Source: Schistocephalus solidus (Eukaryota > Platyhelminthes > Cestoda > Diphyllobothriidea > Diphyllobothriidae). Taken from it: a stretch of 64,000 nucleotides of DNA. The stretch lies in assembly GCA_017591395.1 (NCBI GenBank), contig WEDG01002835.1, positions 1-64,000 on the forward strand, given 5' to 3'. This document shows, in pieces, positions 49,784 to 61,447 of the stretch (position 1 is the first letter of the stretch; each line of letters opens with the position of its first letter). Under the pieces are notes generated by a model. It made no database searches, was not told where the DNA came from, and saw only the letters and a list, made by a program, of their open reading frames with translations. Made by a program: the position numbers and the translations under genes.

Positions 49784-52752
49784 GTATACATTTGCGCATG
49801 TGCACTTCCTTACAAATTATTATGGGTATGTTTTTGAACGAATTGTCATGCAATAATTTGGTTGAATAGTATGATATGGTTTAAAATTCAAAAGTAGGTC
49901 TCTTGTTGGGGTTTCCTCTTACACTCTAAAAGGAACTGAGTCAAAATCTTTTGAAGAAGTGAACTTCGATTTACACACTTTTTGTATCATTCCTTAGCAG
50001 ACCTGTACGTTTGCCCTCTTTAAAATTTTCATTGCTCACGTGATATTGTTGCTTAAATTTAAAACTTTTCTTTGAATTGGAAAAACTGCTGAACTACATG
50101 TTCCAAAGGCACATTGCGTAATCAACCTGAGACAGAAAACTTTTTTCGGCTTTTAAGTTACAACAAAGCTGCCTTTTTTAAGCTTCCAGAGACGATTCAC
50201 CAACTTTTGATTAGGTACTTAAAAATTCGTCCGGATCGTATTATGCAAAATGATGAATTTTCTTTTTACATTTAAGTGGCTAAGAGTCAATATTTCAAGG
50301 TATAATGGACAACCGTAATTTGTAATGGTAATACTCAGATATATAATGAAAAATTCTATTAAGAGTCAGTTTATATCACTGTCTTCTTGTTATCTATTGC
50401 TTTCTCCTCGCCATATACATTGCGTTAAATTATGTTGATGTCTTGAGTTACCTGCGTATAAAACCGCTTGATCTATGAAGACCAAAAGATTTCAAAACGT
50501 TTTCTTTTGCTAAATTTTAGAAATTTCTTGGTTTTTCTCGTACGAACTGACGTCCAAAGTTTCTTTTAATAAGCCCTATGCTGTCTTAATTAATTTCTTA
50601 ATTCCTCCAAGTTATCTTTAATTTTGCTTTTCAAATGGTCAAAGGAAGGTGTTATTGAGCATTACATGACTAGTCAACTTCATATAACGTATTTTGGTAG
50701 ATGCAACATATTTTCCAGTCAACTATTGTTTTTAACTCAGACGAAATTAAAATAATCATGATGAATAGCAGCAAACTACAATCCACTTTGCTTTCATAGA
50801 TTAAGCTTCAGCTGGCAGATGAGCTTTATTTCTCTAAATAATTAATGCTATTTTGAATTAAACTAATTTACATTCTCAAAAAGCATTGCCTTACTTTGCA
50901 TGTAGACTAAAAATATAAGTTCAGTTTGCAATTATATCTTAATGGGAATTTTGCGTTGCCTATTATGTTGCTGATAATTTTGTAACTATTACTATTTATA
51001 TGTTTGAGCATGTGCCCCCTAAACGGGCCACTTGGTAGATGTGTTGTACTAACACAGTGGTCACATCAGGGCACGGCAGGCGTTATTCGGGTTGCACTCC
51101 CATAACAAATGCCGAACATGGGGGCGTGGTGGCACGCCTAGGGGCGGCTATGGCCTAGGGGCCCCAGCAGCGCCATCAACCTGCGCCCTCTCCCATCTCC
51201 GGTCTTTTTGACTCTGTTTTGACACTTGGAATAGATGGGGGAGGAGAGAGTGCGGTAGATGCAGTGCAAGTCTACTATCACTTTAAACTTAATGACGCGC
51301 AAGTCACGGTACCTGCACCACCCAGCTGTGGAGCGCACGGTGGACCTCGTCGAAATCGACGCTCGAACTTTAACTGTGTTAGCATCCCGAAACAATTTGC
51401 AATGAAACTGAGGAAAAACTAAGATAGCCCTAGTTAATTATTTCACCACCTCAGATGCTGCATGGAAAACGGTTTTATTTAGGTAGCTTTAGTCATTGTA
51501 CTGAGAAGTCAACATAAAATACAAACTTAGAATATCATTGTTTTTATTTGCCTTTCGTTTAGGTGCTATATGTTTGGCTCTAGTCAAAAACTTTGCTGGT
51601 TCGGTCCCTGAATGGGCACGGAAATATTCTGCAATATTTTTGGCATATGTTACATCCCTTAATACGTACATTATACCAATTTTTTAATTTTGTTCACAGC
51701 ATTGGTATCAACAGTTGCCGAAAAAGGTAAAGTATTTGAGTTTATTAGTAGTGAAGTTTGCTAAATCTAAAAATTGTTCAGTCTATAAAGTTGACACACC
51801 ATGCCCATCTATTTATAACACTTCTGTTAAAAAGAATAAGACCAATGAATAATGTACTATTTTAAAATGGATTTTAAGTCCGCATAACGTCTGAAAATGT
51901 TGCTGCAGATACTGGTGAAACCTTAAAAAATCCCTGTTTTCAGTGGTAACTGCTCAGTCACTAAAAAACTGATGGAAAATTATTGTTTAGGGAAAGTTCT
52001 GTTTAAGGAATTTTATGGAACTGTTCGAATGCAGTTGTCTATTAATTCGTTTCCATATTTATTTGACTTCTTGAAAATGTGCATGTTCTTTAATTTAAAC
52101 TGTCAACTTGATCTTTTTGAAATAAACAATAAAATTCCATAATATTTTCTACCCTTCCAATCATAGTATAGGAATATTTAACCAAACCAAGCTTTGCGTA
52201 CTGACACGCTTAAAAACCCGCATGAAGTTTGCATAGGGTCATCTTTTATGCGATTTTACTTCTGGTTCTCTGCTAATACGTTTTCACTTATGTTAGAAGA
52301 TGACCAAAGTTTTGTTTAGATTAGGGGCAGACATGCCGTTGATGTCTCGCAGTTACTGCTGTTATTAACTGGCAGATTTACCTGGGCAGATAATTTAGCT
52401 AACGGTTATCAGGGTGGCCAGTTCAGAGGAATTTTACCTGTTTTCGTGTTTGGCACTCAGTGCTTCTCAGAAGCATTTGCATTCACAGAGATCACGAAGA
52501 AACTCAGTGAGAGGTCGCAGACAGATGTCTAAATCTAGCTTCCCTATATCTGGTGAATTCTTCCAATATAAATACTGATCGATGTCCCGTTGAATTGTGT
52601 CCACTTGCCTAAAATGGGCAGGATCAGGACAACTAGAATGGCGTAAGATTTTGACCGTGTGGATTGCGATGCTCACTATGTTTCTGAGGAGGATATATCT
52701 GCAGTTTGTTTGGGTTTATCTTAACTACTTAACTTTTGTTTTTCTCATTTAG
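49784..52752 (+). other. Intron (~2.97 kb) with an inserted dispersed repeat
   Basis: AT-rich, no conserved open frame, bounded by GTATAC and CATTTAG. It contains the GC-richer repeat block at 51,010-51,420. Short frames here carry no recognisable motif. Confidence 0.8.
51010..51420. mobile_element. Dispersed repeat remnant within the intron
   Basis: A GC-rich island in an AT-rich intron. The part at 51,303-51,367 (cggtacctgcaccacccagc ... ggtggacctcgtcgaaatcg) is clearly related to 63,467-63,533 in the same orientation, so it belongs to an interspersed family. No coding motif can be named, and class and full limits are unknown. Confidence 0.6.
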
Positions 52753-53361
52753 ATCTTCGTCATAACAGCTCGCGTTCATCCTGGTGAAACTCCTGGAAGC
52801 CACATGTTTAACGGTGTTCTTGAATTCCTCCTTCGTGAAAACGATAAGCGTGCCATTGAGCTGCGACGGCAGTATGTCTTCAAGCTGATTCCGATGTTGA
52901 ATCCGGATGGCGTTGTTCTGGGCCACTATCGGACAGATAGTAGGGGTGTTAACCTAAATCGAGTCTACCTGACCCCAAACTACCTTCTATACCCTTCAAT
53001 ATACGCTGTCAAAGCCCTCATTGCTTATCATCACATATTTTATGGCGAAAAAATGGCCTACCCAGGATCGATATCACCGGAAACATTTGAGAAATTCGTA
53101 ATGCTCTCTAAGAAATGTCGGCAGATACTGGATGAACCAGAAAAATTCGGTTTGCCGAACGTAACCCCGAGACAAAAACCACGTTACGAGGAACCCGTTT
53201 GCATGTCGGGTGACGTCCGTAGTGAAGGCCACGAGTTGCCAAAACTTTATTCTCCGGAAGGGGAACGTTTCAACAGCGCAGAGCCCTACAAAAAGGATTT
53301 ACATCGACTCTCACGGTACTCATGCTGTCCGAATCAAATGCAACTGGACGGCTCCAAGTCG
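52753..53361 (+). CDS. AGBL5: CCP5/AGBL5 exon with the zinc-binding HxxE and NLNR motifs
   Basis: Preceded by TTTCTCATTTAG and in phase 0 with the previous exon. It opens [20 protein letters not shown]: the HPGE histidine and glutamate are two of the three zinc ligands of M14 carboxypeptidases. Then [20 protein letters not shown] and [13 protein letters not shown] supply the substrate-binding arginine/asparagine region, followed by [20 protein letters not shown]. After YHH the sequence becomes charged and unconserved ([16 protein letters not shown] and similar), the start of the family's variable insert. The preferred end is TCG|GTAACT at 53,361, phase 0, which fits the next exon; ACG|GTACTC at 53,315 is an alternative in another phase. 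Reading through reaches a stop at 53,406. Confidence 0.92.
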
Positions 53362-55259
53362 GTAACTTCCCGTAACTTCCGTTCCTCTTCTCGGCTTACT
53401 CGTTGAACGCACTCGTCCGTACTCGTGCAAAATCGCATCCACATCCAGTGTTATTTTAATTCAGACATTTTATTTCAACTGCCAGTGTAAAACTAAAAGA
53501 CTCGGATAGCTTCGATATCGATTTTGGCTGTTTTTAGTGCATTTGCAGGTTAGCCTGTGTGCCAGAACCTAAGCGTGCGCAAAACTACGTTAGAGGAAAC
53601 CGACTTAGTGTATTCACTGGTAAGCAAGTTTTGTCGGTTCGATGTGGGTCTTTCTGCTTTACTTGGAGTTTACCTCTTTAATTAGCCATGGACTCTAACC
53701 TTTAAGTTGTAAGAAGCTTTCATGTCTTGCTTGCTGCACGTCGGATACATTTAATATTGCGCGTAGTTGAACGCATTCTGAAACAAAATAAGCGTACAGT
53801 ACTGCTAACATCAAATTATGTGCTACTTCGTCCTTAGGTTACCAGCTTAATTCCAATTGTTCTGAAATGGCACCCATAATCATAACTCGTGTCGATGTTT
53901 GCGTCCTGTAGGTATGGCGACGGCATTAGTAGCCGGAAACTTGCCTACAACTCAGAACCTAGATCAGTGCACCCTGTACAAACTGGGTTTGAGATCCAAG
54001 GGCAGGCAGGTGAATAGGTCAATTTTAAGATGCCGTGTAAGACGGGGATGATTTTGAGTTCTTACTGAAGTAAGTAGTTACACTTTATCTCGATCTAAGC
54101 AGTTATGAAATCGCATCTTTGAGTGCTACTGCCAAGTCATGGCAACCACGTTAAAGACCTGGAATTTTCTCCAAATCGTAATTCAGTTTTACCTGAGGTC
54201 AAAGTAATTTGCCGCATAGATTGCTCCTCAGTTAGTTCGCTCTAGGGGTTTTATTTCATATTAGCCGGAGTCTCATTGGAGGCGTAACCTGTTTCCGGAA
54301 CTCCAACCCTAGTCATTTCCACACACGAGTAATCATACTCAAAATAACTGACCATTGACCGGATTGTAAAGTGATAAATTTAATTTGAAAGTTAGGTGAA
54401 CTACCGAGACTTGATGCAAACTTTTGGTTGGCATGTTTTTTTATAAAATATGCTGAGCTGAATTGAACTGAAGCTATTTGGGCTGCCATATTACCGGTAA
54501 CATAAATTTTCTTAAGGCGTAGAAATAGATTCCCGGTAGTATACATTTCGCTTGAGCCGTCATTAGAATAGGGCATTGTAAGGTTTTGTTTTGATAGCTG
54601 GAAATCTGCCGATTTGCCAAATAAAACAAAAGGGAGGTTTCCAGGACGAATGATTGCGAGGTCATAAGAAATCGCTGGTATAACGGTCTTCACCGTCTGA
54701 CATTCGTTTTTGAAGACCGAAAAAGCACACAAAGTTGCATTTATTCGCAGTTGATCGTCTTACTTGTCGTGCGATCTCCTCAAGGGAAGCGGATATTGTT
54801 TCGGCTGACCTTTATTCACAAACACTACCTATGACGAGAGGACAGGTTCATGAATAGTCAGCCGAGCAATTAAAGGTCAGCCTTATCAAGCCACCGTCCC
54901 ACTAATGCGTCAACCAAATGCTGAAGATGAACGCCAAGGCGAAATAAGACTGAGCATTTTGTAGTGGCTACCGAACACATCTTCTACCAGAAGTTCACTC
55001 AAGTATTGTTGGGTCCAGCAGTCATAAGCCTTTTTGTGTTTGGATTATTGAAATCTTTGACTTACTTTGGGTGTGCGACGATTTTTCGGATTTTTCTGTC
55101 AGTTTATGCAATTATTGGTGAAGATATTTAAAAAATCGAAATGAATGTCAAGACATTCCTTAACACCAAGGAGATTGCTCCACGTTATGTAAAATTTTAA
55201 GCATTCTTATTAACCACCTCTAGAATCGCGATTGTTGCATCAACGGCCCTCGTATACAG
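53362..55259 (+). other. Intron (~1.9 kb), no gene recognised
   Basis: AT-rich. A 139-codon open frame on the minus strand (54,732-54,313) shows no recognisable domain and is treated as chance. Confidence 0.7.
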
Positions 55260-55744
55260 ACGAGTGAGGCGCGCTACTTGGAGTCACCAGTCGTGCGCCA
55301 CCCGGTTGAATATTCCCAGACCACTACCTCCTCACTCAAAGGCAAGATCATGAAGCAGTATTTCAGCGAGCAGGACTGGGTATCGGTCTTTCTGGATGAA
55401 TCCCAACCGCCAAATATTTCTTGTTCTCGGCAAAGCGAACTTGCCTTGCGGTTGCCAACGAACATCTCCTCATCTACCACAATTCCACAGTGTCACTCAG
55501 TAGAGGTGTCTCTCAGTTCCATGCGTAGGACGCCTGAGGAGGAGGAGTTCCGTCATCTGACCTCGGAGACCTCAAAATCATCTACAAAAATGAAAGCAGT
55601 TGAGAAACCTTCCTATGGAATGGTACTCCGACGAACGCCGGGGCAAACCTTTCAGCAATTGGACGATACTGCAGTCAAAAGAGGAAGTATTGGAAGCGTT
55701 ATACAATTTCCAGATGTCGCACATCAAGTTCTTTCCAGAAAAAG
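55260..55744 (+). CDS. AGBL5: Probable CCP5/AGBL5 exon in the variable insert
   Basis: A long plus-strand open frame between CGTATACAG and AAAG|GTCTGT, higher in GC than its flanks, phase 0 at the start and phase 2 at the end. The translation (SEARYLESPVVRHPVEYSQ, then serine-, threonine- and glutamate-rich stretches such as MRRTPEEEEFRHLTSETSKS) has no conserved domain, as expected for the variable region between NLNR and DLHGH in CCP5. Assignment rests on position, strand, frame openness and phase agreement with both neighbours, not on homology. Confidence 0.6.
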
Positions 55745-56145
55745 GTCTGTTGTGTCACATTACAAATGCTGTCAATTAGTTTTGACATCCACACACCTTT
55801 ATGAATGCAGTTTTTATACACGATCGGCAAGAAACTGAAGTCAGGTTTTTATAATATCCTGAGTGATAAAGAATAACTAGGGGCGAATTCCTGTTTAAGA
55901 CTGTTCAACTTTGCTTTGTTTGACTATCTGATTAAAGTTTTAAAGGTAACCAACGTCATGCTTCCCAAAAAATCTGTTAATGAATGCCTTCAAGCATTTG
56001 ATACATTCTCGGCAGATCTATTATTGCCTGAACCTACCCATTAAGTTGGGAAGTAATAATCTGCGAACTGCACAGACTTCGCTGGTTTCACTGGCAGCTT
56101 AAAATTCATCGCCTGTCTAGTGGCTGGGTGTGCTCTCTTTAACAG
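55745..56145 (+). other. Intron (~400 bp)
   Basis: Between GTCTGT and the strong acceptor TGCTCTCTTTAACAG. No other signal. Confidence 0.55.
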
Positions 56146-56342
56146 CTCAGATCGAGGATGCTCGAACTCCCCAGCGAATCGGAATAACTGTGCCCTCATG
56201 GAAGAAGATAGTTTCGGCTTCGCACGCAACTCCACACTCTCATCTGGACGTGAAACTGAAAACGCATCCCCTGAGCTAAGGATGTTGATTGCACACCAAA
56301 AGCAGCGCCAGTTGAAACTGTCCCAAAGTTTGGAAAGCCTTG
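56146..56342 (+). CDS. AGBL5: Probable CCP5/AGBL5 exon in the variable insert
   Basis: An open frame with SSDRGCSNSPANRNNCALME, SFGFARNSTLSSGRETENAS and IAHQKQRQLKLSQSLESL. The pyrimidine-rich acceptor at 56,145 takes one base, matching phase 2 of the previous exon. The end CCTTG|GTAAAT at 56,342 is phase 1, matching the two-base start of the exon at 60,297. An acceptor at 56,120 (CTGTCTAG) is possible but its phase does not fit. No domain; supported by phase and context only. Confidence 0.55.
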
Positions 56343-59300
56343 GTAAATTTCTAATTTATTCCGTGAAATTATCTCTAGTCAGGTTTTGGGAGAGTATAGC
56401 GGGCGGGCATTGCTGCCCTCAGACTTTCATGCAAGAAATTTAACTTTTCGTGGATTTTTCCATATGATGTGCCTTAATCTATAACTTTGTTGAAAATAAA
56501 GTGAGATCTTACATTGCTTCAGTACCGAGCAATTTCCACAGGTGGTTGGAACTGACTTGGGAATATGTTCCCAGCTTATTTGTTTAAAATTGAACGTGAG
56601 TTCTTTTCAGCTGATAGAATTGACTAGAATCGCTCAGTTGGGTACGAGTCGGAAACTGATCATGCTTAAAGCTACGGCCCTAACAAAAGTAGTTATTTTC
56701 CATTCGGAAAGGGGGCACTAAAAACGTTGATAAGCACAAGGATAATATCTTCTTTGCTGCAGCATACAGCCTGTGCCGCATGTAACTTGTATTCAATTAC
56801 ATATACTTTTTCCAATGTTAGTTAGGACCGTAGTGAGAAGATGGTGGTTTAGACAACCGTATGAAAAAAGCCAAGATGAAGTAGGAATAACGATAAACTG
56901 ATATACCGAGAACAGCCGTTATCGGTGACCAGCGTGTCCGCCCAGGTGACAAGTATCGAGGGCTGGTGTCGGGCACGACATGCCTCGCTGCAACGACAAA
57001 GAGGAACATAATAAGCCCTGAGCAACCGCTTAACTCCTTCCAACGCACGGAACGCAGGTCAACGTCTCCTCTAATTCAACATCCTTATGTTTCCTTTCAC
57101 GCATCTGCTCCCGCATCATCGCTCATTCCTGCCGCTGCTGCTGCCCTAACCTGCTTAACCTCTAATCCCACGTCACCTCAAGCACAAAGAACTCAATCCA
57201 GCAGATCATGCCAACCTGTCCCCTCCCGGAGTTTTTGCTTTCAGCTTGAGATCCAATGGATGAGTTGCTAGATTTAATCGCTGTTGAACATTGATCCACA
57301 CAGGCTACTCCCAACTTCAGCTTCCTTCATCTCTTTATCTACCTAAATTCCACTTGTGGGTTTACCAACCTTTGCCTTTCCACTGACAGCAGGGACAACA
57401 ACAGTGCTCAGGTCTGCCCTCATTCCTAGCACAAATTTAGTTCTCTTGAATACCTCCACATCAGCATTTAATCCACAATCCAATTCTGGTAGAGATGGCT
57501 ATAACCTATTTCTACGTTTGATCTATAATCACCAATTCAGTAAAGGACCGTAACAGAACGTACTTTCACAATGTACAATGATATAAATGCTCTCTTCTGT
57601 CTGTCCTTACGTGGCTGCCTTTTCATATTTTTTTCATGATTTGAGTCCTTCATACCTTATTGAAAATACGGCGCCTTTCGTCAAAGCTCGGGGGAACATG
57701 CTTTCCTAGTAGCTAAATATACTTACTGAGTTAGGTGTCTCTAATTCCAACCTTCCGAGAACTTGCTTCGATTAACTGGATGTCATAAAGTTCATAGGTG
57801 GCCAGATAATGTTTGCCACAAGAGAGCAGCGCAGCATCCCCACATCACTGCAAAGTACTGGAGTTTTTTGCATTCATAAGACACGCTGACAGTCCCCCGT
57901 CAGCAACTTTATTACTCCCTCTATAAGCAGTAGCGCTCGGCGGACCGATGTTTGGCAAAGCTAATGTTGCTTAAACTGAGGCGAGAGCTGGTGCGCGCTC
58001 GTTCCCTTAGTGTCAAGCCCACCAGCCAACAGCTGTCACTACTGAGCTCAACCACACATGATGGGCAGGTGAGTCATCAGCACCGCAACACCGTACCAAC
58101 CCTTCAGCTTAAAACGGCTGTTGCCTCGATCACCTCTACTACTGACGGCTCCTGTCAAATGGTATTTACCTGGGCTCTCTGTGATCTAGTAGGCGATCAT
58201 CTGGTCATGTTCCTACAGCCATCAAACGAAATTAATTCAATGTATGATTTCTGGCAGATCGTTGTGTCCAGTTTACTTTTTCACAACAGTTGTACTCTAT
58301 AAGTTTCTCCCTGCTCCAAAGCGCAGCAGAACACTGGTTGAGAATTAAATATCTTTGTTAAGTGTAATGTCGAATTTTTTTAAGGCAAGCTTCTACTCAT
58401 AATGGGGTACTCGAAATATGTGATATCACTTTGGAAATGAAAAGTTTTGTTAAGAGGAATATTATATCATTGCATGAATCTCACATTATATAAAATGAAA
58501 AGGGAAGGCTAGGAGAGGGGCATTATAGTGCCTTATTAGCCTATGGTATATCCTGTGAGCAAAAATTCATGCTGAGTAAGCGCATAATTCACGAAGAAAG
58601 TGATTGCTACTTTCTTAGGCACTTGCTCAATTTCACCCAAACGCTTTACAGTGGTTATTTTTTTGACTAGTTCCCATATGCAGGTCAATTTACTCGAATT
58701 TTTTGGAGTACCAATGGCTTTGAAGTTACAAAGGCAGATTTAATACCGTTCTTTTCTTAAAAAGTCTCGATAACACAAGTGCCACCTATGAAAACTGTCG
58801 CCTATCCTTGAGGGTACCACAGAAGATTGTTTTTTGTTTAGTTTACGCATGTATCGCAAGGATCCGCATATAGTCCTCAGAACACGACTTTTCAGTCCCT
58901 ACTTCAACCGGATATTCTCCAGATCTGCGAAGTAGTAGCAAGTGGGTATTTTATACATAATAAAGAGGTTTTCATCCTATATTTCGACACGGAAATAGGT
59001 AGCCCCCTATTACAAATGACCTTAGGTCACATTCCTGGGATACCTTTTCCCGTGGCCTAACACTAATCCCCTGGAATTTTGCCTGGTAACCTGTAATGTG
59101 GGGGTTGTCTATCCCCATGTTCTACCCATCCTATTCCCAAAGCAGGGCTAAAAGTCTAGATACATGTGCTTTGGTGATATTATCTACGGCTGTATGACTC
59201 AATGATATTGGTTTCCCGTCAATTTTAAAATCGATTTTTTATGACCAAGTACTCAAGCTACCCTTAGTAGGTTGCAAATGAGCATAATTTAGGTATTAAG

Positions 59301-60296
59301 TACGAGCTTAAGTATGCACGAGGCATACGAGTGACTACAACTTTTTAACAAGGTCCATATCCCTCAACTCTTGCTGGCTGGTGACTTATTATGTCGCTGA
59401 TGCATAAAAACTGCCTGTAATGAGATTTGGGTGCAACGAAAATTTCGATCTTTCTGTTGGGAATGGTCATTCCCACGATGAATCATGTCACAGAAATGCA
59501 CCTGCACGCGTTTCTCACAATGCTCGACAATGTTCCGCATTGACTGTGGCCACAGAGTTCTCGTCAGCTCTGATCAATACAAGTCCGCGAGAATTTTGCT
59601 CAGCTCTTATCTCTCTTCCTCTTGAAGTTGTTTGGACAGAATATAACTAAGCCCTCACAGGAGGCTATAAATGCATGCAGCTTTTCGTGTCACTTTGGCT
59701 TGCAATACACTTTCACTAGCTGATAGTGTTCTCTTGCTCTACCGTGTTGGGTTTTGGACAACCGTCGATTAAGCATACGCTTTGTGCGTCAGTTAAGTAC
59801 GAGGCCGGGTCATAACTCTTTCTTTCGTCGCTTTCCCATCCTATACATCAGAAATAGCACTAAGTGAAAGGACGCTTGGTACTAAGGAGATTCGGAAGCA
59901 GGCCTACTCTGCTATAATCAATTGCGCTTAACCAGTATTGATGGAAGAACTTATAGTGCACACTTTTGAGCTATTTATTATGGAAAAGCATTCACATTCC
60001 GCATGCGTCTGGGTTAATCGGGCTATCGTCCACGTAGGATACTCATAAGTTTCAACTTTGTAAAGAGGTTATTTCAGCTGTTTATGTTTTCGCTTGCGAA
60101 CATGTATAACCTACTTATGGTTTACGTAAACGAAGCAGGATCACACCGTAGAACTTTGTCCTAAATCAGTCAACGCCCACTGCCATAGAGCAAAGAGCAT
60201 CAATAGAAATGGATTTATATGCCTAGTCCTCACTGGTAAATGGCACTTTGATTGGTACAGATCATTCTATGTGGCAAATAATTCACATTTTTTTAG
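56343..60296 (+). other. Long intron (~3.95 kb) with unresolved open stretches
   Basis: Mostly non-coding. Two stretches deserve note. About 57,050-57,550 is rich in serine, threonine, proline and alanine codons in one frame or another. At 57,990-58,068 RELVRARSLSVKPTSQQ precedes a textbook donor CAG|GTGAGT, but that end is phase 0 and does not fit the exon at 60,297 directly. They could be alternative or extra exons of the insert, or chance. Confidence 0.5.
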
Positions 60297-60541
60297 GAGT
60301 CTCTGTCAGAGAGAAGGCCGATCAAGATTTTCTATCTGTTTTTGAAAATAACCTCGGCGTGGACGACGATCTTCGTCTGCAATTCATCACTTATTGCAAG
60401 GGTAACCATCTGGCTGATCCTCAACTTCTGCAGATCCCCTCCGAGGAAAGCAATGTACAGTGTTACATTGATCTACACGGTCACTGCACAAAACGTGGAT
60501 GCTTCTGCTATGGAAACTTTTTGAAGTCCGAAAAGAGTATG
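60297..60541 (+). CDS. AGBL5: CCP5/AGBL5 exon with the third zinc ligand (DLHGH)
   Basis: Acceptor ACATTTTTTTAG, a two-base codon start, and an end at ATG|GTATGA in phase 0. The first ~55 residues (EKADQDFLSVFENNLGVDDD, HLADPQLLQIP) are insert sequence. Then CYIDLHGHCTKRGCFCYGN matches the M14D motif, in which the first histidine of HGH is the third zinc ligand. It ends FLKSEKSM, joining directly to the next exon's [14 protein letters not shown] as in other CCP5 proteins. Confidence 0.92.
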
Positions 60542-61248
60542 GTATGACTTGTGTTTCGCCCAGATTTTGTTGAGCACGTGGCTAAGATAGTATGACGACG
60601 CCAAAACGATTCCAATATTTTTCCAACTTGAGTAGCTGATGACCTCAAGCGCTAACGCCCTCGTGAAGATTTGTGCATTTCCTCTGAAAGGCCGAATTTT
60701 TCTGTTTTCTTAATTTGATTTAAAAGATGGTTGCAATACATAATGTAGGCGGTGATGGGAAAAATCCTTTACAATTTGGTATCTCAGTGTTATGAAGCTT
60801 AACTTCTAGGAGCTGCATACGCATCTGGTTTTGAACAATGCAGGTCAAGAACCAATGAGGGTCGAAGTGTTCTGTCAAATAGCAATAGAAGACACAGGGT
60901 TTTCTCCCTGAAAAACTGGAGGATCGGGCCCAACTCACACCGATATTTTCCCGAAATTTTGTGTTATCGCAGGAAATATTCTTACTCAGCTCATTAAACA
61001 CTGGTGTGCCAGGAGTAACTTCTTCGTTTCGGGTGTCAGTGCAGTTTCACTGATTGGGTAACTTAGGTACCAGCTCAGAAGTCTTTAAATTTGTGTATTT
61101 AATCACAAATCTTGAGAGTTCTCCTGGGAATGGTCACCCTATTTGCGTTTTCTATCACTCTCAAAAAAATAAACATCTTCTGTTTAGTCTATAATTTATT
61201 GGCCTTTAAGAATATCTTTATGTTAATTTGTTTTTTCTTACACAAAAG
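60542..61248 (+). other. Intron (~0.7 kb)
   Basis: Between GTATGA and TTACACAAAAG. No other feature seen. Confidence 0.8.
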
Positions 61249-61447
61249 ATGGACAATATAATGTACGCACGGCTAATTGCCCTGAACTCGGCCTTCTTCG
61301 ACTTTGGGGGCTGTAATTTCTCGGCTCGAAACATGTATCAGAAGGACCGCTCCACTGCACAGAGCAAAGAGGGCAGTGGCAGGGTGGCAGTTGCCAAGCA
61401 CATGGGCCTCACTCACTGCTACACTATTGAAGCCAACTATAATTCAG
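61249..61447 (+). CDS. AGBL5: CCP5/AGBL5 exon with the catalytic glutamate
   Basis: Contains [49 protein letters not shown] and [10 protein letters not shown]. The glutamate in TIEANYN is at the place of the M14 general-base glutamate (TLECNYN in vertebrate CCP5). Donor TCAG|GTAAAA at 61,447, phase 1. With HPGE and DLHGH in the earlier exons, all active-site residues are present, so the enzyme appears functional. Confidence 0.93.

Noticed and set aside
54313..54732. 139-residue minus-strand open frame in an intron
   Set aside because: No recognisable domain, AT-rich surroundings, opposite strand to the gene, and no supporting signal; probably chance.
55274..55480. Minus-strand open frame of 68 residues
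   Set aside because: Antisense shadow of the probable carboxypeptidase exon at 55,260-55,744.
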